Shown piece after piece: positions 1 through 9,424 of a DNA stretch of 64,000 nucleotides (its first letter is position 1; every line of letters starts with the position of its first letter). The translations under genes and the position numbers were made by a program. The notes beneath the pieces were generated by a model. That model did no database searches and was not told the DNA's origin. It worked only from the letters and a program-made list of their open reading frames with translations. The stretch is from assembly GCF_023284025.1 (NCBI RefSeq), contig NZ_JAKIKR010000003.1, positions 1 to 64,000 of the forward strand, in the 5' to 3' direction. This stretch comes from Shewanella abyssi. GTDB taxonomy: Bacteria; Pseudomonadota; Gammaproteobacteria; Enterobacterales; Shewanellaceae.

Positions 1-112
1 CGACATATTGGATCCGATGCAAGCCGCAATAGAGTCGGTGTACATTGATGGCCGAAAAATTGATTTAAATAATCGTCATCAACAGCTTTATCAAAAGTAC
101 CTAAAGCGCTAA
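1..112 (+). CDS. 3' end of a CDS, possibly amidohydrolase family (partial)
   Basis: An open frame enters from the left edge (codons in phase with position 2) and stops at TAA 110-112. It encodes about 36 residues ending PMQAAIESVYIDGRKIDLNN then RHQQLYQKYLKR. A C-terminal 'V-[YW]-[IV]-[DN]-G-x-x-[IV]-D-L' strand followed by a basic helix is typical of the end of imidazolonepropionase-like metal-dependent amidohydrolases, so that family is a guess from the tail only. A strong terminator follows 37 bp downstream, which supports a real gene end. No catalytic residue is within the window. Confidence 0.5.
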   Translation, partial: DILDPMQAAIESVYIDGRKIDLNNRHQQLYQKYLKR

Positions 113-148
113 AATTCAAAGTTATAGCGCTAGTAAAATATTTTGATG

Positions 149-177
149 AAAAAGTGCTCTTAATGAGCACTTTTTTT
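149..177 (+). terminator. Rho-independent terminator
   Basis: AAAAAGTGCTC (149-159) pairs with GAGCACTTTTT (165-175) across loop TTAAT, followed by a T run. It closes the gene entering from the left edge and isolates it from rcsF. Confidence 0.85.
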
Positions 178-222
178 GAACACTCTTTTTTAGCCCAACA
201 ACTCATATAATAGGCACTCACG

Positions 223-606
223 ATGAAATACCTACTTCCAGCATCTCTCGTTCTTTTACTTAGCGCATGTGCGGGTGAATATGCCTTTAACAGTAACCTT
301 GATAGCGATGCCATTAATGACTACTTCAAAGTATCTGATGTCACCCTCTATGAAGGAAGTGTTCAGCCTAGAGGGTCCTATGAAATAAAAGGCCTAGTTG
401 AAGGCGAAACCTGTCAAATTGGTGACAATGATGCTCCCGCTTCTATCGTTGAAGCGCGCACCTTGGCTCGCCGTGCTGCTGCCGACAAACAGGCTAACGG
501 TCTGGTGATTAAGAATTGTCTATTCATCGAAGAAGCTACGACCAACTGTGTGACTCGCGCTCTTTGTGTTGGCCAAGCCATTATGACCACCAGCGTACAA
601 GAATAG
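223..606 (+). CDS. rcsF: Rcs stress-response outer-membrane lipoprotein RcsF
   Basis: 127 residues. The N-terminus is a lipoprotein signal with lipobox LSAC, so Cys16 would be lipidated. Four further cysteines (64, 99, 109, 115) match the RcsF pattern of two disulfides that is essential for signalling. The segment EARTLARRAAADKQANGLVI (residues 77-96) is the conserved core helix and strand of the family. In enterobacteria RcsF sits in the outer membrane, partly threaded through BamA-OMP complexes, and reports envelope damage to IgaA/RcsCDB. Position next to trmO and near proS is the same as in E. coli, which strengthens the call. A full Rcs phosphorelay is not visible here, so its downstream partner in this organism is unknown. 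Confidence 0.88.
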   Translation: MKYLLPASLVLLLSACAGEYAFNSNLDSDAINDYFKVSDVTLYEGSVQPRGSYEIKGLVEGETCQIGDNDAPASIVEARTLARRAAADKQANGLVIKNCLFIEEATTNCVTRALCVGQAIMTTSVQE

Positions 607-631
607 CCACGCTTAAGCCCAAGAGTAATCA

Positions 632-1378
632 ATGTCCTTTACTAATCAGATCCAAGCTGTCGCATATTGCCGCACGCCTTATAAACAGAAGTTTGGTATT
701 CCACGCCAACCTGGCTTAGTGTCAGCCGCACATGGCTTTGTTGAACTTGTCGCCCCCTTTAATCAAGTTGATGCAGTGCGAGGACTTGAGCAATATTCTC
801 ATTTGTGGTTGTTATTCTGCTTTCATGAGAATTTGGCTCAGGGCTGGAAGACTACGGTTCGTCCGCCAAGATTAGGCGGCAATGAAAAGCTTGGCGTATT
901 TGCCACTCGCTCAACTTTCAGACCAAATGGTATCGGCCAATCGGTGGTGAAATTGCATGCTGTGCATACCGACAATGGTAAAGTCAGACTTGAGATCTCA
1001 GGTATGGACTTACTCGATGGCACCCCTATCGTCGATATCAAACCCTATATTCCGTTCTCAGACTCCATTGAAGACGCACAGGGCGGCATAGCCCAAGATG
1101 CGCCGGAACTCGCCAGTGTGACATTTTGCGACACAGCCCAGCAGCAACTGGAGCAGTATCAGCAAAATCCCGCTTATCCACGCTTAGCCAAGCTCATTGA
1201 AGGCGTATTGGCCCAAGACCCTCGCCCAGCCTACAAAAAAGCAAAGCAAGACCCCAAGCTTTATCAAGTCGCCCTCTATGACTTAGATATACTGTGGAAA
1301 ATGTTGCCACAAGGAATAGAAGTGCTTGAAATCATCCCTTCGCAAGTGGGCATATCTAATACCTCGGACACACCATAA
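632..1378 (+). CDS. trmO: tRNA (N6-threonylcarbamoyladenosine37-N6)-methyltransferase TrmO
   Basis: 248 residues, family TsaA/UPF0066 (E. coli TrmO is 235). It uses S-adenosylmethionine to N6-methylate t6A37 of ACY-decoding tRNA-Thr. The signature ATRSTFRPNGIGQS lies at residues 91-104 and DGTPIVDIKPYIP at 129-141; the C-terminal part with DPRPAYKK is the bacterial extension domain. It starts 25 bp after rcsF and its TAA overlaps the ATG of the next gene by one base, so the three are probably one transcript. The rcsF-trmO-proS neighbourhood is conserved in enterobacteria. Confidence 0.93.
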   Translation: MSFTNQIQAVAYCRTPYKQKFGIPRQPGLVSAAHGFVELVAPFNQVDAVRGLEQYSHLWLLFCFHENLAQGWKTTVRPPRLGGNEKLGVFATRSTFRPNGIGQSVVKLHAVHTDNGKVRLEISGMDLLDGTPIVDIKPYIPFSDSIEDAQGGIAQDAPELASVTFCDTAQQQLEQYQQNPAYPRLAKLIEGVLAQDPRPAYKKAKQDPKLYQVALYDLDILWKMLPQGIEVLEIIPSQVGISNTSDTP

Positions 1379-2001
1379 TGACGACTGCGGCTAAGCCTGA
1401 TTACCAAACCCAGCATAAAAAACGTCTGTCCTATATGCCATGGCTGTATTTTTCGTTGAAAGAGAAACACCTCGCTTGGGCTAAACCTTGGCAAGATGAA
1501 GTACAAGCCCACTTTAGCGCCGTTGAAACAGTATTGATTGGCGAGAACTGCTTTATTGCACCAGAGGCAAACCTGTTTGCCGAGCCAGGACGCAACATTG
1601 AAATGGGTAAGCAGTGCATGATTGCCGCCGACAGTTTTTTACACGGCCCTATCACCTTGGGTGATGAGGTCGCCATCAATCATGGTTGTTCATTCGATGG
1701 CGGCCGTCATGGGATCACCATTGGTAACCAAACCCGTATCGCTAACAATGTCACCATCTATGCTTTTAACCACGGTATGGCACCCAATACCCCTGTCTAC
1801 CAGCAAGCCTCTAACTCTAAAGGCGTGGTGATTGGTGACGATGTATGGATTGGTGCTCAAGCCGGCATTGTCGATGGTGTCACTATTGGGGATCACGCGG
1901 TCGTGGGTATGGGGGCTGTGGTTACTAAAGATGTTGCCCAGTACGCCATTGTTGCAGGTAATCCAGCAGGAGTGATTGGCGATAGACGGGATAAAACTTA
2001 A
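1378..2001 (+). CDS. Left-handed beta-helix (hexapeptide) acyltransferase
   Basis: 207 residues. Repeated hexapeptides ([LIV]-G-x-x-x-x) run from about residue 52 to 185, the motif FNHG with the likely catalytic His132 follows a turn, and AGNPAGVIG near the end is the usual acetyl-CoA binding strand. This places it with maltose/galactoside/wcaF-type O-acetyltransferases. Its start overlaps the trmO stop (TAATG), indicating translational coupling. The acceptor (sugar, lipopolysaccharide or other hydroxyl) cannot be told from sequence. Residues 10-50 form a helical N-terminal cap. Confidence 0.8.
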   Translation: MTTAAKPDYQTQHKKRLSYMPWLYFSLKEKHLAWAKPWQDEVQAHFSAVETVLIGENCFIAPEANLFAEPGRNIEMGKQCMIAADSFLHGPITLGDEVAINHGCSFDGGRHGITIGNQTRIANNVTIYAFNHGMAPNTPVYQQASNSKGVVIGDDVWIGAQAGIVDGVTIGDHAVVGMGAVVTKDVAQYAIVAGNPAGVIGDRRDKT

Positions 2002-2100
2002 GCTTCTGGCATTACGCATTACGCAATTGGCATTATCTGCAGCGGGCTAGTGTTAGTTCGAGTCATTAGCTAATCAGATAACTTATAACTCTCACTGATG

Positions 2101-2685
2101 TTACTGCTCGTAGCTCACATTGTATCTAACTTGAACAAAATCGTTTACGTAAGCCTCTGACTGAGCATCTGTCAGCTTAACGACGTGGTCAATCTTGCCA
2201 AAAAGTGGAATGCCCTCACCTAATAGCAGCGGTACTTTGGTAATGATCATCTGGTTAATCAGTTTAAGATTTAAAAATGAGGTGATGGTCGAACCGCCGT
2301 CGATATACGCATGCTTTAAACCTCTGGCAGCGAAGTCCTGCATAAGCGCTTCTATTTCACCAGCATACATCTCAACCTTACCCAGCATATTCTCAGGTGG
2401 TTGCTTTACGGTTTTACTCAACACAATAATAGGCATATCGCCGTAAACCCACTGCGCTGGTGTGAGATCCATGCTGGATATCATCTCCATACATTTACGC
2501 CCCATCACCATACAATCAACAGAATTCATAAAGGCCCAAAAGCCCATATCTTCATCGCCCATATCAGCGTCGGTATTTCCAGCCGTATGTAGCCAATCAA
2601 CACCGCCATCTGTAGTTGCAATATAACCATCGGCACTGGTCGCAATATAGACGGAACACTTTATCGCTGAGCTTTTCATATTCAT
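2101..2685 (-). CDS. Dihydrofolate reductase family protein (RibD C-terminal domain)
   Basis: 194 residues with the RibD_C/DHFR-like NADPH-binding fold: N-terminal strand SVYIATSADGYIA (about 10-23), MGRKCME around residue 60 (the 'MGRxTYE' element) and YIDGGSTI around 128-135. Similar stand-alone proteins (YyaP/YwjB type) are annotated as dihydrofolate reductase family but lack shown DHFR activity. It is a monocistronic minus-strand gene between two plus-strand units. Start could be the first ATG (AGG 4 bp upstream) or the third codon. Confidence 0.82.
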   Translation of the reverse strand: MNMKSSAIKCSVYIATSADGYIATTDGGVDWLHTAGNTDADMGDEDMGFWAFMNSVDCMVMGRKCMEMISSMDLTPAQWVYGDMPIIVLSKTVKQPPENMLGKVEMYAGEIEALMQDFAARGLKHAYIDGGSTITSFLNLKLINQMIITKVPLLLGEGIPLFGKIDHVVKLTDAQSEAYVNDFVQVRYNVSYEQ

Positions 2686-2916
2686 TTACCTAAATTTTTA
2701 ATTTAACCACGTTAAAGAGTACTCAGCAGGCTTCAAACGTATTACCAGCAGAGGTGAGTTACGTCATATACCTAGTTTAGAGCCATATTTCAAACAGATC
2801 AGGTTGAGAAAGCAAAAAGCCGCTTTAAATAGGCCGAAGAGCGAGATCTGCACCTGCGGTTATGCGCTGCAATATTGAGTAAAACCAACAATTTTAACGA
2901 ATGTCGAAATGGTTAG

Positions 2917-2944
2917 GTGACATCACTTCAACAAGTGATAAAAT
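2917..2944 (+). promoter_or_regulatory. Predicted sigma70 promoter of proS
   Basis: GTGACA (2917-2922), a 16-bp spacer, then TAAAAT (2939-2944) preceded by TG at 2936-2937, an extended -10. Transcription would begin near 2951. That excludes the in-frame upstream ATG at 2901 as the proS start and fits the ATG at 2979. Confidence 0.6.
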
Positions 2945-2978
2945 AGCGCCCATTCAACTCAATTTTGGACACTCGGTA

Positions 2979-4691
2979 ATGCGCGTAAGCAAGTACCTGC
3001 TATCAACTCAAAAAGAAACACCGGCTAATGCAGAAGTCATTAGTCACCAGTTAATGTTACGTGCGGGCATGGTCCGTCGTAATGCATCAGGCTTATACAG
3101 CTGGTTGCCGACAGGTTTACGTGTACTGCGTAAAATTGAAGCTATCGTTCGCGAAGAGATGAACAAGGCGGGTTCTGTTGAGATCCTTATGCCGATGGTT
3201 CAGCCTGCGGATCTTTGGGTTGAGTCAGGTCGCTTAGAAAAATTTGGTCCTGAGCTACTGCGTTTCCAAGACCGTCACAACCGTGACTTCGTTTTGGGTC
3301 CAACTCACGAAGAAGTGATCACTGACATCGTGCGTAAAGAGGTTAACTCTTATAAGCAACTACCACTGAACTTGTTCCAAATTCAGACTAAGTTCCGTGA
3401 CGAAGTGCGTCCACGCTTTGGTGTGATGCGTTCACGGGAGTTCTTGATGAAAGACGCTTACTCTTTCCATTTAGATCAAGAAACCATGGATGAAACCTAT
3501 GAGTCGATGTTCCAAGCTTATAGCAACATTCTGACTCGCTTAGGCTTATCATTCCGCCCTGTTTTGGCAGACACCGGTGCTATCGGTGGCAGCACATCAC
3601 ATGAGTTCCACGTGTTGGCTAACAGTGGTGAAGACTTAATTGCATACTCGACTGAGAGCGATTACGCCGCCAACATTGAAAAATGTGAAGCGCCGATGCC
3701 AACTGACACTCGTCAAGCTGCAAGCAGCGAAATGACGCTTGTTGATACACCTAATGCTAAAACAATTGCAGAGCTGGTTGAGCAACACGGCATTGCGATT
3801 GAGAAAACAGTTAAAACACTTATCGTTAAAGGCGCAACAAAAGCAGCGCCATTAGTGGCGGTTGTGGTTCGTGGCGATCACGACCTTAACGAAGTCAAAG
3901 CTGAAAAAATTGATGCGGTACTAGCACCATTTGAGTTTGCCGATGAAGCTGATATCCGTAAAGCGATTGGTGCAGGTCCGGGCTCAATTGGCCCTGTCGG
4001 TCTTGATATTCCAGTGTTTATCGACCACAGCGTTGCGGTCATGAGCGACTTTGGCGCGGGTGCTAACCAAGATAACAAACACTATTTTGGGATCAACTGG
4101 GAGCGCGACTTACCGACTGCACAAGCATTTGATCTGCGTAACATCATCGAAGGTGAGCCTAGCCCTTGTGGTAAAGGCACTATTGCCCTGCTTCGTGGTA
4201 TCGAGGTCGGTCATATCTTCCAGTTAGGCAGCAACTACTCTGAAGCGATGCACGCTAACGTACTCGACCAAAACGGTAAGTCTAAGACCTTACTGATGGG
4301 GTGTTACGGTGTGGGTGTGAGCCGCATGGTTGCCGCCGCCATAGAGCAAAACCACGATGACCGCGGTATTATTTGGCCACAAGCCATTGCCCCGTTCACT
4401 GTCGGTATTTTGCCAATGAACATGCACAAGTCTCATCGCGTTAAAGATAGCGCTGAAAAGCTTTATCAAGATCTGACGGACGCTGGTTTCGAAGTCTTGT
4501 TTGATGACCGTAAAGAGCGTGCGGGCGTGATGTTTGCCGATATGGAGCTGATTGGCTTGCCAAATGTGGTTGTTATTGGCGACCGTAACATTGATAACGG
4601 CGTGTTCGAGTATAAGAATCGCCGTACTGGTGAGAAGCAAGAAGTGCCGTTTGAGCAAATTGTTGAGTTCTTAAAAGCACAACACGCTTAA
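2979..4691 (+). CDS. proS: Prolyl-tRNA synthetase
   Basis: 570 residues from ATG 2979 (E. coli ProS is 572 and begins [20 protein letters not shown], nearly the same as [20 protein letters not shown] here). Longer reading to 2901 adds 26 residues with no homology and would start upstream of the likely promoter. Class II synthetase: motif 2 region [20 protein letters not shown], motif 3 region [17 protein letters not shown], an inserted YbaK-like editing domain in the middle (about residues 220-400) typical of bacterial ProRS, and the anticodon-binding domain at the end. It charges tRNA-Pro in the cytoplasm. Confidence 0.97.
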   Translation: MRVSKYLLSTQKETPANAEVISHQLMLRAGMVRRNASGLYSWLPTGLRVLRKIEAIVREEMNKAGSVEILMPMVQPADLWVESGRLEKFGPELLRFQDRHNRDFVLGPTHEEVITDIVRKEVNSYKQLPLNLFQIQTKFRDEVRPRFGVMRSREFLMKDAYSFHLDQETMDETYESMFQAYSNILTRLGLSFRPVLADTGAIGGSTSHEFHVLANSGEDLIAYSTESDYAANIEKCEAPMPTDTRQAASSEMTLVDTPNAKTIAELVEQHGIAIEKTVKTLIVKGATKAAPLVAVVVRGDHDLNEVKAEKIDAVLAPFEFADEADIRKAIGAGPGSIGPVGLDIPVFIDHSVAVMSDFGAGANQDNKHYFGINWERDLPTAQAFDLRNIIEGEPSPCGKGTIALLRGIEVGHIFQLGSNYSEAMHANVLDQNGKSKTLLMGCYGVGVSRMVAAAIEQNHDDRGIIWPQAIAPFTVGILPMNMHKSHRVKDSAEKLYQDLTDAGFEVLFDDRKERAGVMFADMELIGLPNVVVIGDRNIDNGVFEYKNRRTGEKQEVPFEQIVEFLKAQHA

Positions 4692-4734
4692 GCACTGTGA
4701 TATAAGCTTTTAAACTAGCTTTAGCTGTGACATT

Positions 4735-4765
4735 AAAACGCCGATGATGATTCATCGGCGTTTTT
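4735..4765. terminator. Bidirectional Rho-independent terminator between proS and the PaaK-like gene
   Basis: AAACGCCGATGA and TCATCGGCGTTT pair with a 4-base loop; A-run on the left and T-run on the right give U-tracts in both directions. It serves the convergent proS (plus) and the end of the ABC/ligase operon (minus). Confidence 0.85.
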
Positions 4766-4788
4766 GTTTGCACTTTTTATTCCAGCAG

Positions 4789-6012
4789 CTAACGCTGGTC
4801 TTCAATCACAATACCATCGTCCGGCATACTGCCTATAGCCACTAAACTGACGTCACCAGAGAGTTGAGTCACCGCTCTAATTGTTTGTTGAATAGCTTTG
4901 ATGTCGGTGGGAAGCTGTGCATCTTCGTCTACTTCACATAGTAAACACATCTTGTCATTACTATTTTCATGACTCACCACCAGCCTAACCCGCTTTATAG
5001 CACTATGGTAAAGTCTAATGCGTTCAACCTGCTCAGGGTGGATAAACAAGCCTTTTACTTTCGTGCTTTGGTCGGCGCGTCCAAGCCAGCCTTTAATCCG
5101 CATATTGCTGCGGCCGCACTCACTTGTGCTGTCTAACTGAGCGCTTAAGTCACCGGTCGCAAAACGGATCAGTGGATAGTTAGGGTTAAAACTGGTGATC
5201 ACCACCTCACCCACTTCACCTGGGCTAACAGGCGCTAAACTACCGGGCCTGACAATCTCCAAAATAATATCTTCAGCCACGACTAACCCCGCATCCGCTA
5301 CACTCTCAAAGGCAATCAGGCCGAGATCTGCAGTCGCATACGCCTGCTTAACCTCTATATCCGCCTCATGAAAGACAGCTTTAAGTGCAGGTGTTAATGC
5401 CTCACCACTGACTAGCGCTTTCTTGAATGACAATTTTTGCTGTTGAAGTTGCGCTTTATCGAGCAATATTTTTAGAAATGAAGGCGTGCCGCAGTAACTA
5501 TTGGGTCTTAGGTTACTGATGATATCTAGCTGGATATCGGTCTGCCCAGGACCTGCGGGGATCACGCTACAACCGCAGGCTTTAGCACCTGAGTCCATAA
5601 TAAAACCGCCGGGGGTAAGATGGTATGACAAACAGTTTTGCACCAGATCGCCAGCCCTAAAACCCGCCGCAAAAAAAGCTTGCCCCATACGCCACCAGTC
5701 ATGCCCATCCGCTTCTGGCTCATAAATGGGTCCAGGTGATTGAAATATTCGGCCAATACCGTTCATGTTCGGCACCATGCCCGCAAATGGCATACTTGCC
5801 GCTTGCAGCTTAATTAAGTCTGACTTTCGGGTAATAGGCAGCGTAGCCAGCGCTGCGCGAGAGTTGACTTGGCTTAGATCTACATCAGCGAACACACGCT
5901 GGTAGTAAGCAGATGACTGCTCGGCAAAGCTTAGAAAATCGCTTAAGCGAGACATTAACCTGGCTTCTCGCCGCGCTGAAGATTGTTGCTCTTGTGCACT
6001 AAAAAATGACAT
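4789..6012 (-). CDS. PaaK-like AMP-binding CoA ligase
   Basis: 407 residues, phenylacetate-CoA ligase superfamily. Homology is clear in the middle (CGCSVIPAGPGQTDIQLDII; YCGTPSFLKILLDKA) and in the C-terminal part (FATGDLS; IKGWLGRADQSTKVKGLFI). The canonical phosphate-binding SSGTTG loop is absent; at that place (residues 90-99) it reads FQSPGPIYEP, a variant I associate with PaaK-like genes inside Liv-type operons. ATG at 6012 has AGGAG about 9 bp upstream. Last gene of the operon. It probably activates a carboxylic acid as CoA thioester, or binds it, but whether it is catalytically competent is uncertain. Confidence 0.78.
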   Translation of the reverse strand: MSFFSAQEQQSSARREARLMSRLSDFLSFAEQSSAYYQRVFADVDLSQVNSRAALATLPITRKSDLIKLQAASMPFAGMVPNMNGIGRIFQSPGPIYEPEADGHDWWRMGQAFFAAGFRAGDLVQNCLSYHLTPGGFIMDSGAKACGCSVIPAGPGQTDIQLDIISNLRPNSYCGTPSFLKILLDKAQLQQQKLSFKKALVSGEALTPALKAVFHEADIEVKQAYATADLGLIAFESVADAGLVVAEDIILEIVRPGSLAPVSPGEVGEVVITSFNPNYPLIRFATGDLSAQLDSTSECGRSNMRIKGWLGRADQSTKVKGLFIHPEQVERIRLYHSAIKRVRLVVSHENSNDKMCLLCEVDEDAQLPTDIKAIQQTIRAVTQLSGDVSLVAIGSMPDDGIVIEDQR

Positions 6013-6026
6013 GGGTATGGCTCCTA

Positions 6027-6845
6027 TTACAACCAGCGTTTACGGCGCTTATAAGATTTCAGATTTTTAAAGCTCTTACGTTTTTCGTTGCCGCCACCAA
6101 GGTAAAACTCCTTCACATCTTCATTATTCAGTAGCTGCTCTTTACTGCCATCGAGAACGATTTTTCCTGACTCCATGATGTAACCGTAATTGGCCGCCTT
6201 TAGCGCATAGTTAGCATTTTGCTCCACCAGCAACATAGTGATCCCTTGATCACGATTAATCTTCTCAATAATGCCAAACACCTCTTTAACCAGCAGTGGT
6301 GACAACCCCATCGACGGTTCGTCTAAGCAGATCATCTTGGGTCGTGCCATTAATGCGCGCCCAATCGCTAACATCTGCTGCTCACCACCAGATAGATATC
6401 CCGCCAATCCCGTGCGCTCTTTCAGGCGAGGGAAGTAGTTAAACACCATGTCGATATCTTGATTTACCTGGCCATCATTTCGGGTATATGCACCAAGTTT
6501 AAGATTCTCAATCGTGCTCATATCCTCGATGATCCGTCGCCCTTCCATCACTTGAAAAAGCCCTGAGCGTACAACCTCGTCAGCATTTTTAGCATCAATC
6601 CGCTCACCCATAAAATGGATATCGCCGCGTGACACTTCACCATTTTCGGTCTTTAACAGACCGGAAATGGCTTTTAATGTGGTCGATTTACCTGCGCCGT
6701 TAGGCCCCAATAAGGTAACAATTTCGCCTTGAGGCACGTCGATGCTAACGCCACGTAGCACTTGAATAACATCGTCGTAAACCACTTCAATGTTGTTGAT
6801 CGATAACATAGGGCTTTCAGGCTTTAACTGCACAGCTTGTGTCAT
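6027..6845 (-). CDS. LivF-like ABC transporter ATPase (HAAT family)
   Basis: 272 residues from ATG 6845, chosen because GGAG lies 6 bp upstream; a longer TTG start at 6878 falls inside a hairpin and has no ribosome site. Walker A GPNGAGKST at residues 47-55, signature LSGGEQQ at 151-157, Walker B MICLDEP at 171-177. It pairs with the LivG-like ATPase to energise the LivH/LivM permease at the inner membrane. An unusual basic tail (KRKSFKNLKSYKRRKRWL) extends beyond the normal LivF end. The substrate is probably an organic acid rather than an amino acid, given the two CoA ligases in the operon. Confidence 0.88.
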   Translation of the reverse strand: MTQAVQLKPESPMLSINNIEVVYDDVIQVLRGVSIDVPQGEIVTLLGPNGAGKSTTLKAISGLLKTENGEVSRGDIHFMGERIDAKNADEVVRSGLFQVMEGRRIIEDMSTIENLKLGAYTRNDGQVNQDIDMVFNYFPRLKERTGLAGYLSGGEQQMLAIGRALMARPKMICLDEPSMGLSPLLVKEVFGIIEKINRDQGITMLLVEQNANYALKAANYGYIMESGKIVLDGSKEQLLNNEDVKEFYLGGGNEKRKSFKNLKSYKRRKRWL

Positions 6846-6870
6846 AACTACTCCAACTTTCGATGTATTG

Positions 6871-6898
6871 CCTAGCAAGAAAACTCTGGCTTGCTAGG
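6871..6898 (-). repeat. Intercistronic hairpin between livK-like and livF-like genes
   Basis: Perfect 9-bp inverted repeat CCTAGCAAG / CTTGCTAGG with a 10-base loop, 32 bp after the substrate-binding protein gene. There is no U-tract, so it is more likely an mRNA-stabilising or partial-attenuation hairpin than a full terminator. Confidence 0.6.
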
Positions 6899-6930
6899 CT
6901 GTTAAACGGAATAAAACCAGTGGTTATGGC

Positions 6931-8217
6931 TTAGTATCCTAACCAATCAACGCGGCGTTCTATCGTTATCTGGTTCACTTTCTCAACACGTATATCACCA
7001 CCATTAAAGTTACCTTTATAGATATTCACTTGGTTAATGCCACGGTGATCCTCAGGGGTCCATGTTGCCGCTAAGCACACGCCTTCTAACCCTTTTGGTA
7101 CCCAGTTATCACGTACATACATGCCCTTTTTAACATTCTCGCCAGTGACACCGCCGTTGGCTTTTGCCCACTCCATCGACTCTTTCATAAAGTAGGTTGA
7201 GCACACACCGCGGATATAGTGATGTAGTCGCTCTTTACTACCTTCGCTGTCGGACATCTTTGATATTTCACGGACCAACTTCATCCCTGGTACATCATCA
7301 GTCCAAAATGGCGTCATGGTGGGGAAAATATAGTTTTTAACCCCCTCACCCGCCGCTTTAAAGACCAGCTTATCGCCGCCCCAAATATTCGACATAAACT
7401 GAATATCAGTGCCAACGGTGTTACAGGATTTAATTAGAGATAGCACTGAACCACCTAGGTTACCGATATAGCCGTAGTTTGTTTTCGAGCTTTTAAGGCT
7501 TAAACACTGGGCCTTAAAGTCACCTGGTTTCATTGAAATAACCACGGGTGGCTGAACATCAAAACCTAGCTCTGTGGCATATTCGCCGCAGGCCGCTTTC
7601 GGAGCGTTAGGAAATGGGTGGTTAGCGCCGATATGAGTAAATTTGGGCTTACCTTGACCACCTTTATTTTTCCAATCATCTGCTGCCCATTGCACCAGTC
7701 CACGACAAGCGTCAGAGTAAGATGCACCATAGAAAAAATTATACGGCGCAGGCCTTTTAGTGTTGGGGTTCTTGCCTTGAGGGTCCGTTAGGTGACCTGA
7801 ATAGGATGCTGAAAAAATGGGGGTTTTATCTTTAGCCGCAAACGAGATCAGCGCTTCGGTATCTGCTGTGCCCCAGCCTTGCATTGCCACCATATTTTTA
7901 CGCGATTGCCACTTTTTATAAGAGGCTATCGCTTGAGGCACCTTGTAACCGTAATCAATAGTTTCATACTCAAGCTTGGTGCCATCAATACCGCCATGGG
8001 CATTAATATAAGCCAGTGAATCACGTACACCATCAGCGTAAGGTTTGCCGACGAACGCGGTTGGGCCTGACATATCCGCTAAATGGCCAACAAAAATGAC
8101 GTCCTCTGCCTGCGCTAAACCGCTGGCTGTTGTGGCTAAGCAAGCAAGGCTTGAGCCCAGTGCCCATTTTAGGTATTTCACTTTATTTAAACCGCTATTA
8201 TCAGTATTATTATGCAT
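6931..8217 (-). CDS. LivK-like periplasmic substrate-binding protein
   Basis: 428 residues, type 1 periplasmic-binding fold (Peripla_BP_6). A long signal peptide ends at about residue 37 (SGLAQA|ED), giving a mature start EDVIFVGHLADMSGPTAFVG typical of the family. AAGGA lies 8 bp before ATG 8217. It captures the ligand in the periplasm for the LivHM/GF transporter encoded around it. Length is above that of E. coli LivJ/LivK (about 367-369), as in HAAT proteins associated with aromatic or carboxylic acids. Four cysteines in the mature part could form disulfides. The ligand is unknown. Confidence 0.87.
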   Translation of the reverse strand: MHNNTDNSGLNKVKYLKWALGSSLACLATTASGLAQAEDVIFVGHLADMSGPTAFVGKPYADGVRDSLAYINAHGGIDGTKLEYETIDYGYKVPQAIASYKKWQSRKNMVAMQGWGTADTEALISFAAKDKTPIFSASYSGHLTDPQGKNPNTKRPAPYNFFYGASYSDACRGLVQWAADDWKNKGGQGKPKFTHIGANHPFPNAPKAACGEYATELGFDVQPPVVISMKPGDFKAQCLSLKSSKTNYGYIGNLGGSVLSLIKSCNTVGTDIQFMSNIWGGDKLVFKAAGEGVKNYIFPTMTPFWTDDVPGMKLVREISKMSDSEGSKERLHHYIRGVCSTYFMKESMEWAKANGGVTGENVKKGMYVRDNWVPKGLEGVCLAATWTPEDHRGINQVNIYKGNFNGGDIRVEKVNQITIERRVDWLGY

Positions 8218-8287
8218 CGTTATTATCCTTCAAATGTTCAGTCAACGTTGAAAGCTGTATACCGCACTTGTTACAGCTCGATAAAAA

Positions 8288-9361
8288 TTAGTAAGCAAAT
8301 GGATAGAATTTCCAGTAGTTCTTAATCTGCGCCCAACGATGGGCAAGTCCTTCTGGTTCGAAAATCAAAAACAGGATGATGACCAGTCCAATCGCCATCT
8401 CTTTGATATAGGCTAAACCGTCGGTCACCATGGGGATGTCACCCCAGGGTGTGTACTGCATCAGGCTGACCACGGTTTCCAGCATTTCGGGCAGAAGCAC
8501 CATAAACACCACCCCCATCAAGGTGCCCTTAATCGAGCCAAGTCCGCCAATAATCACCATGGCGAGAAATTGAATCGACATTAAAATGGTAAACCCCTCT
8601 GCTGAGACATAGCCCAAGTAGTGCGCATATAACGCGCCACCAATACCGGCGTAAAATGAGGAGATCCCAAAGGATAACAGGCGATATTTATTGAGTTTTA
8701 CGCCCATTATTTCAGCAGAAAGGTAGTGGTCACGTACCGCGACAAAGGCACGCCCATCTCGGCTACGCATCAAGTTGCTGCCCCAGATGTACATAAACAC
8801 CAAGGCAAAAAGTGCAATGTAGTAAAAGCTCTGATCGGTGTCGAATTCAAATCCAAATAGATTAATAGGCGCAGCCATCGAACCTGAGGACCCACCAGAG
8901 AACCAATTAGCTCGGGCAAAAAAGTCCTCAATGATAAACTGAGCCGCTAAGGTCGCTATCGCCAAATACAATCCCTTAATCCGTGCCGCGGGCATACCAA
9001 ACATCATGCCAACTGCCATGGTTAGAAAACCGGCTAAGGGGATACAAAGCACTACCGGGATTTGAAAACTGGTATTTAACCAGGCCGAGGCAAATGCACC
9101 GAAACCAAAAAATGCGCCATGACCCAGTGAGATCTGCCCAGTAAATCCGACCAGTATATTGAGCCCTAATGCCGCTATACCGAGGTAAGATATTTGAATG
9201 AATAGGGTCAGGAAATAGCCGTCCAGCACTAAAGGTGCACCGCAAGCAATGGCAATGACCGCTATCATCATTAGCCGAATGGTTTTGGTTTCAAATATGG
9301 TATTGTCGGCTTTATAGCTGGTGCGGAAATCACCGCACGGACGCATCGCTAAGCTAGACAT
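8288..9361 (-). CDS. LivM-like ABC transporter permease
   Basis: 357 residues, about ten hydrophobic segments, with the BPD_transp_2 signature LGLNILVGFTGQISLGHGAFFGFGA (first part at about residues 62-81) that marks LivM proteins. TAAGGAG is 5-6 bp before the ATG. It forms the inner-membrane channel with the LivH-like subunit. Located between livK-like and livH-like genes in the same minus-strand operon. Confidence 0.88.
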   Translation of the reverse strand: MSSLAMRPCGDFRTSYKADNTIFETKTIRLMMIAVIAIACGAPLVLDGYFLTLFIQISYLGIAALGLNILVGFTGQISLGHGAFFGFGAFASAWLNTSFQIPVVLCIPLAGFLTMAVGMMFGMPAARIKGLYLAIATLAAQFIIEDFFARANWFSGGSSGSMAAPINLFGFEFDTDQSFYYIALFALVFMYIWGSNLMRSRDGRAFVAVRDHYLSAEIMGVKLNKYRLLSFGISSFYAGIGGALYAHYLGYVSAEGFTILMSIQFLAMVIIGGLGSIKGTLMGVVFMVLLPEMLETVVSLMQYTPWGDIPMVTDGLAYIKEMAIGLVIILFLIFEPEGLAHRWAQIKNYWKFYPFAY

Positions 9362-9424
9362 AAAAACTCCTTAAACAAAAATGGGCGAAAGTAAGTAACT
9401 TAATAAGTAACTAATGAATGAGAC

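Noticed and set aside
2901..2978. N-terminal extension of proS
   Set aside because: It would start upstream of the predicted promoter's transcription start and adds residues not found in ProS proteins.
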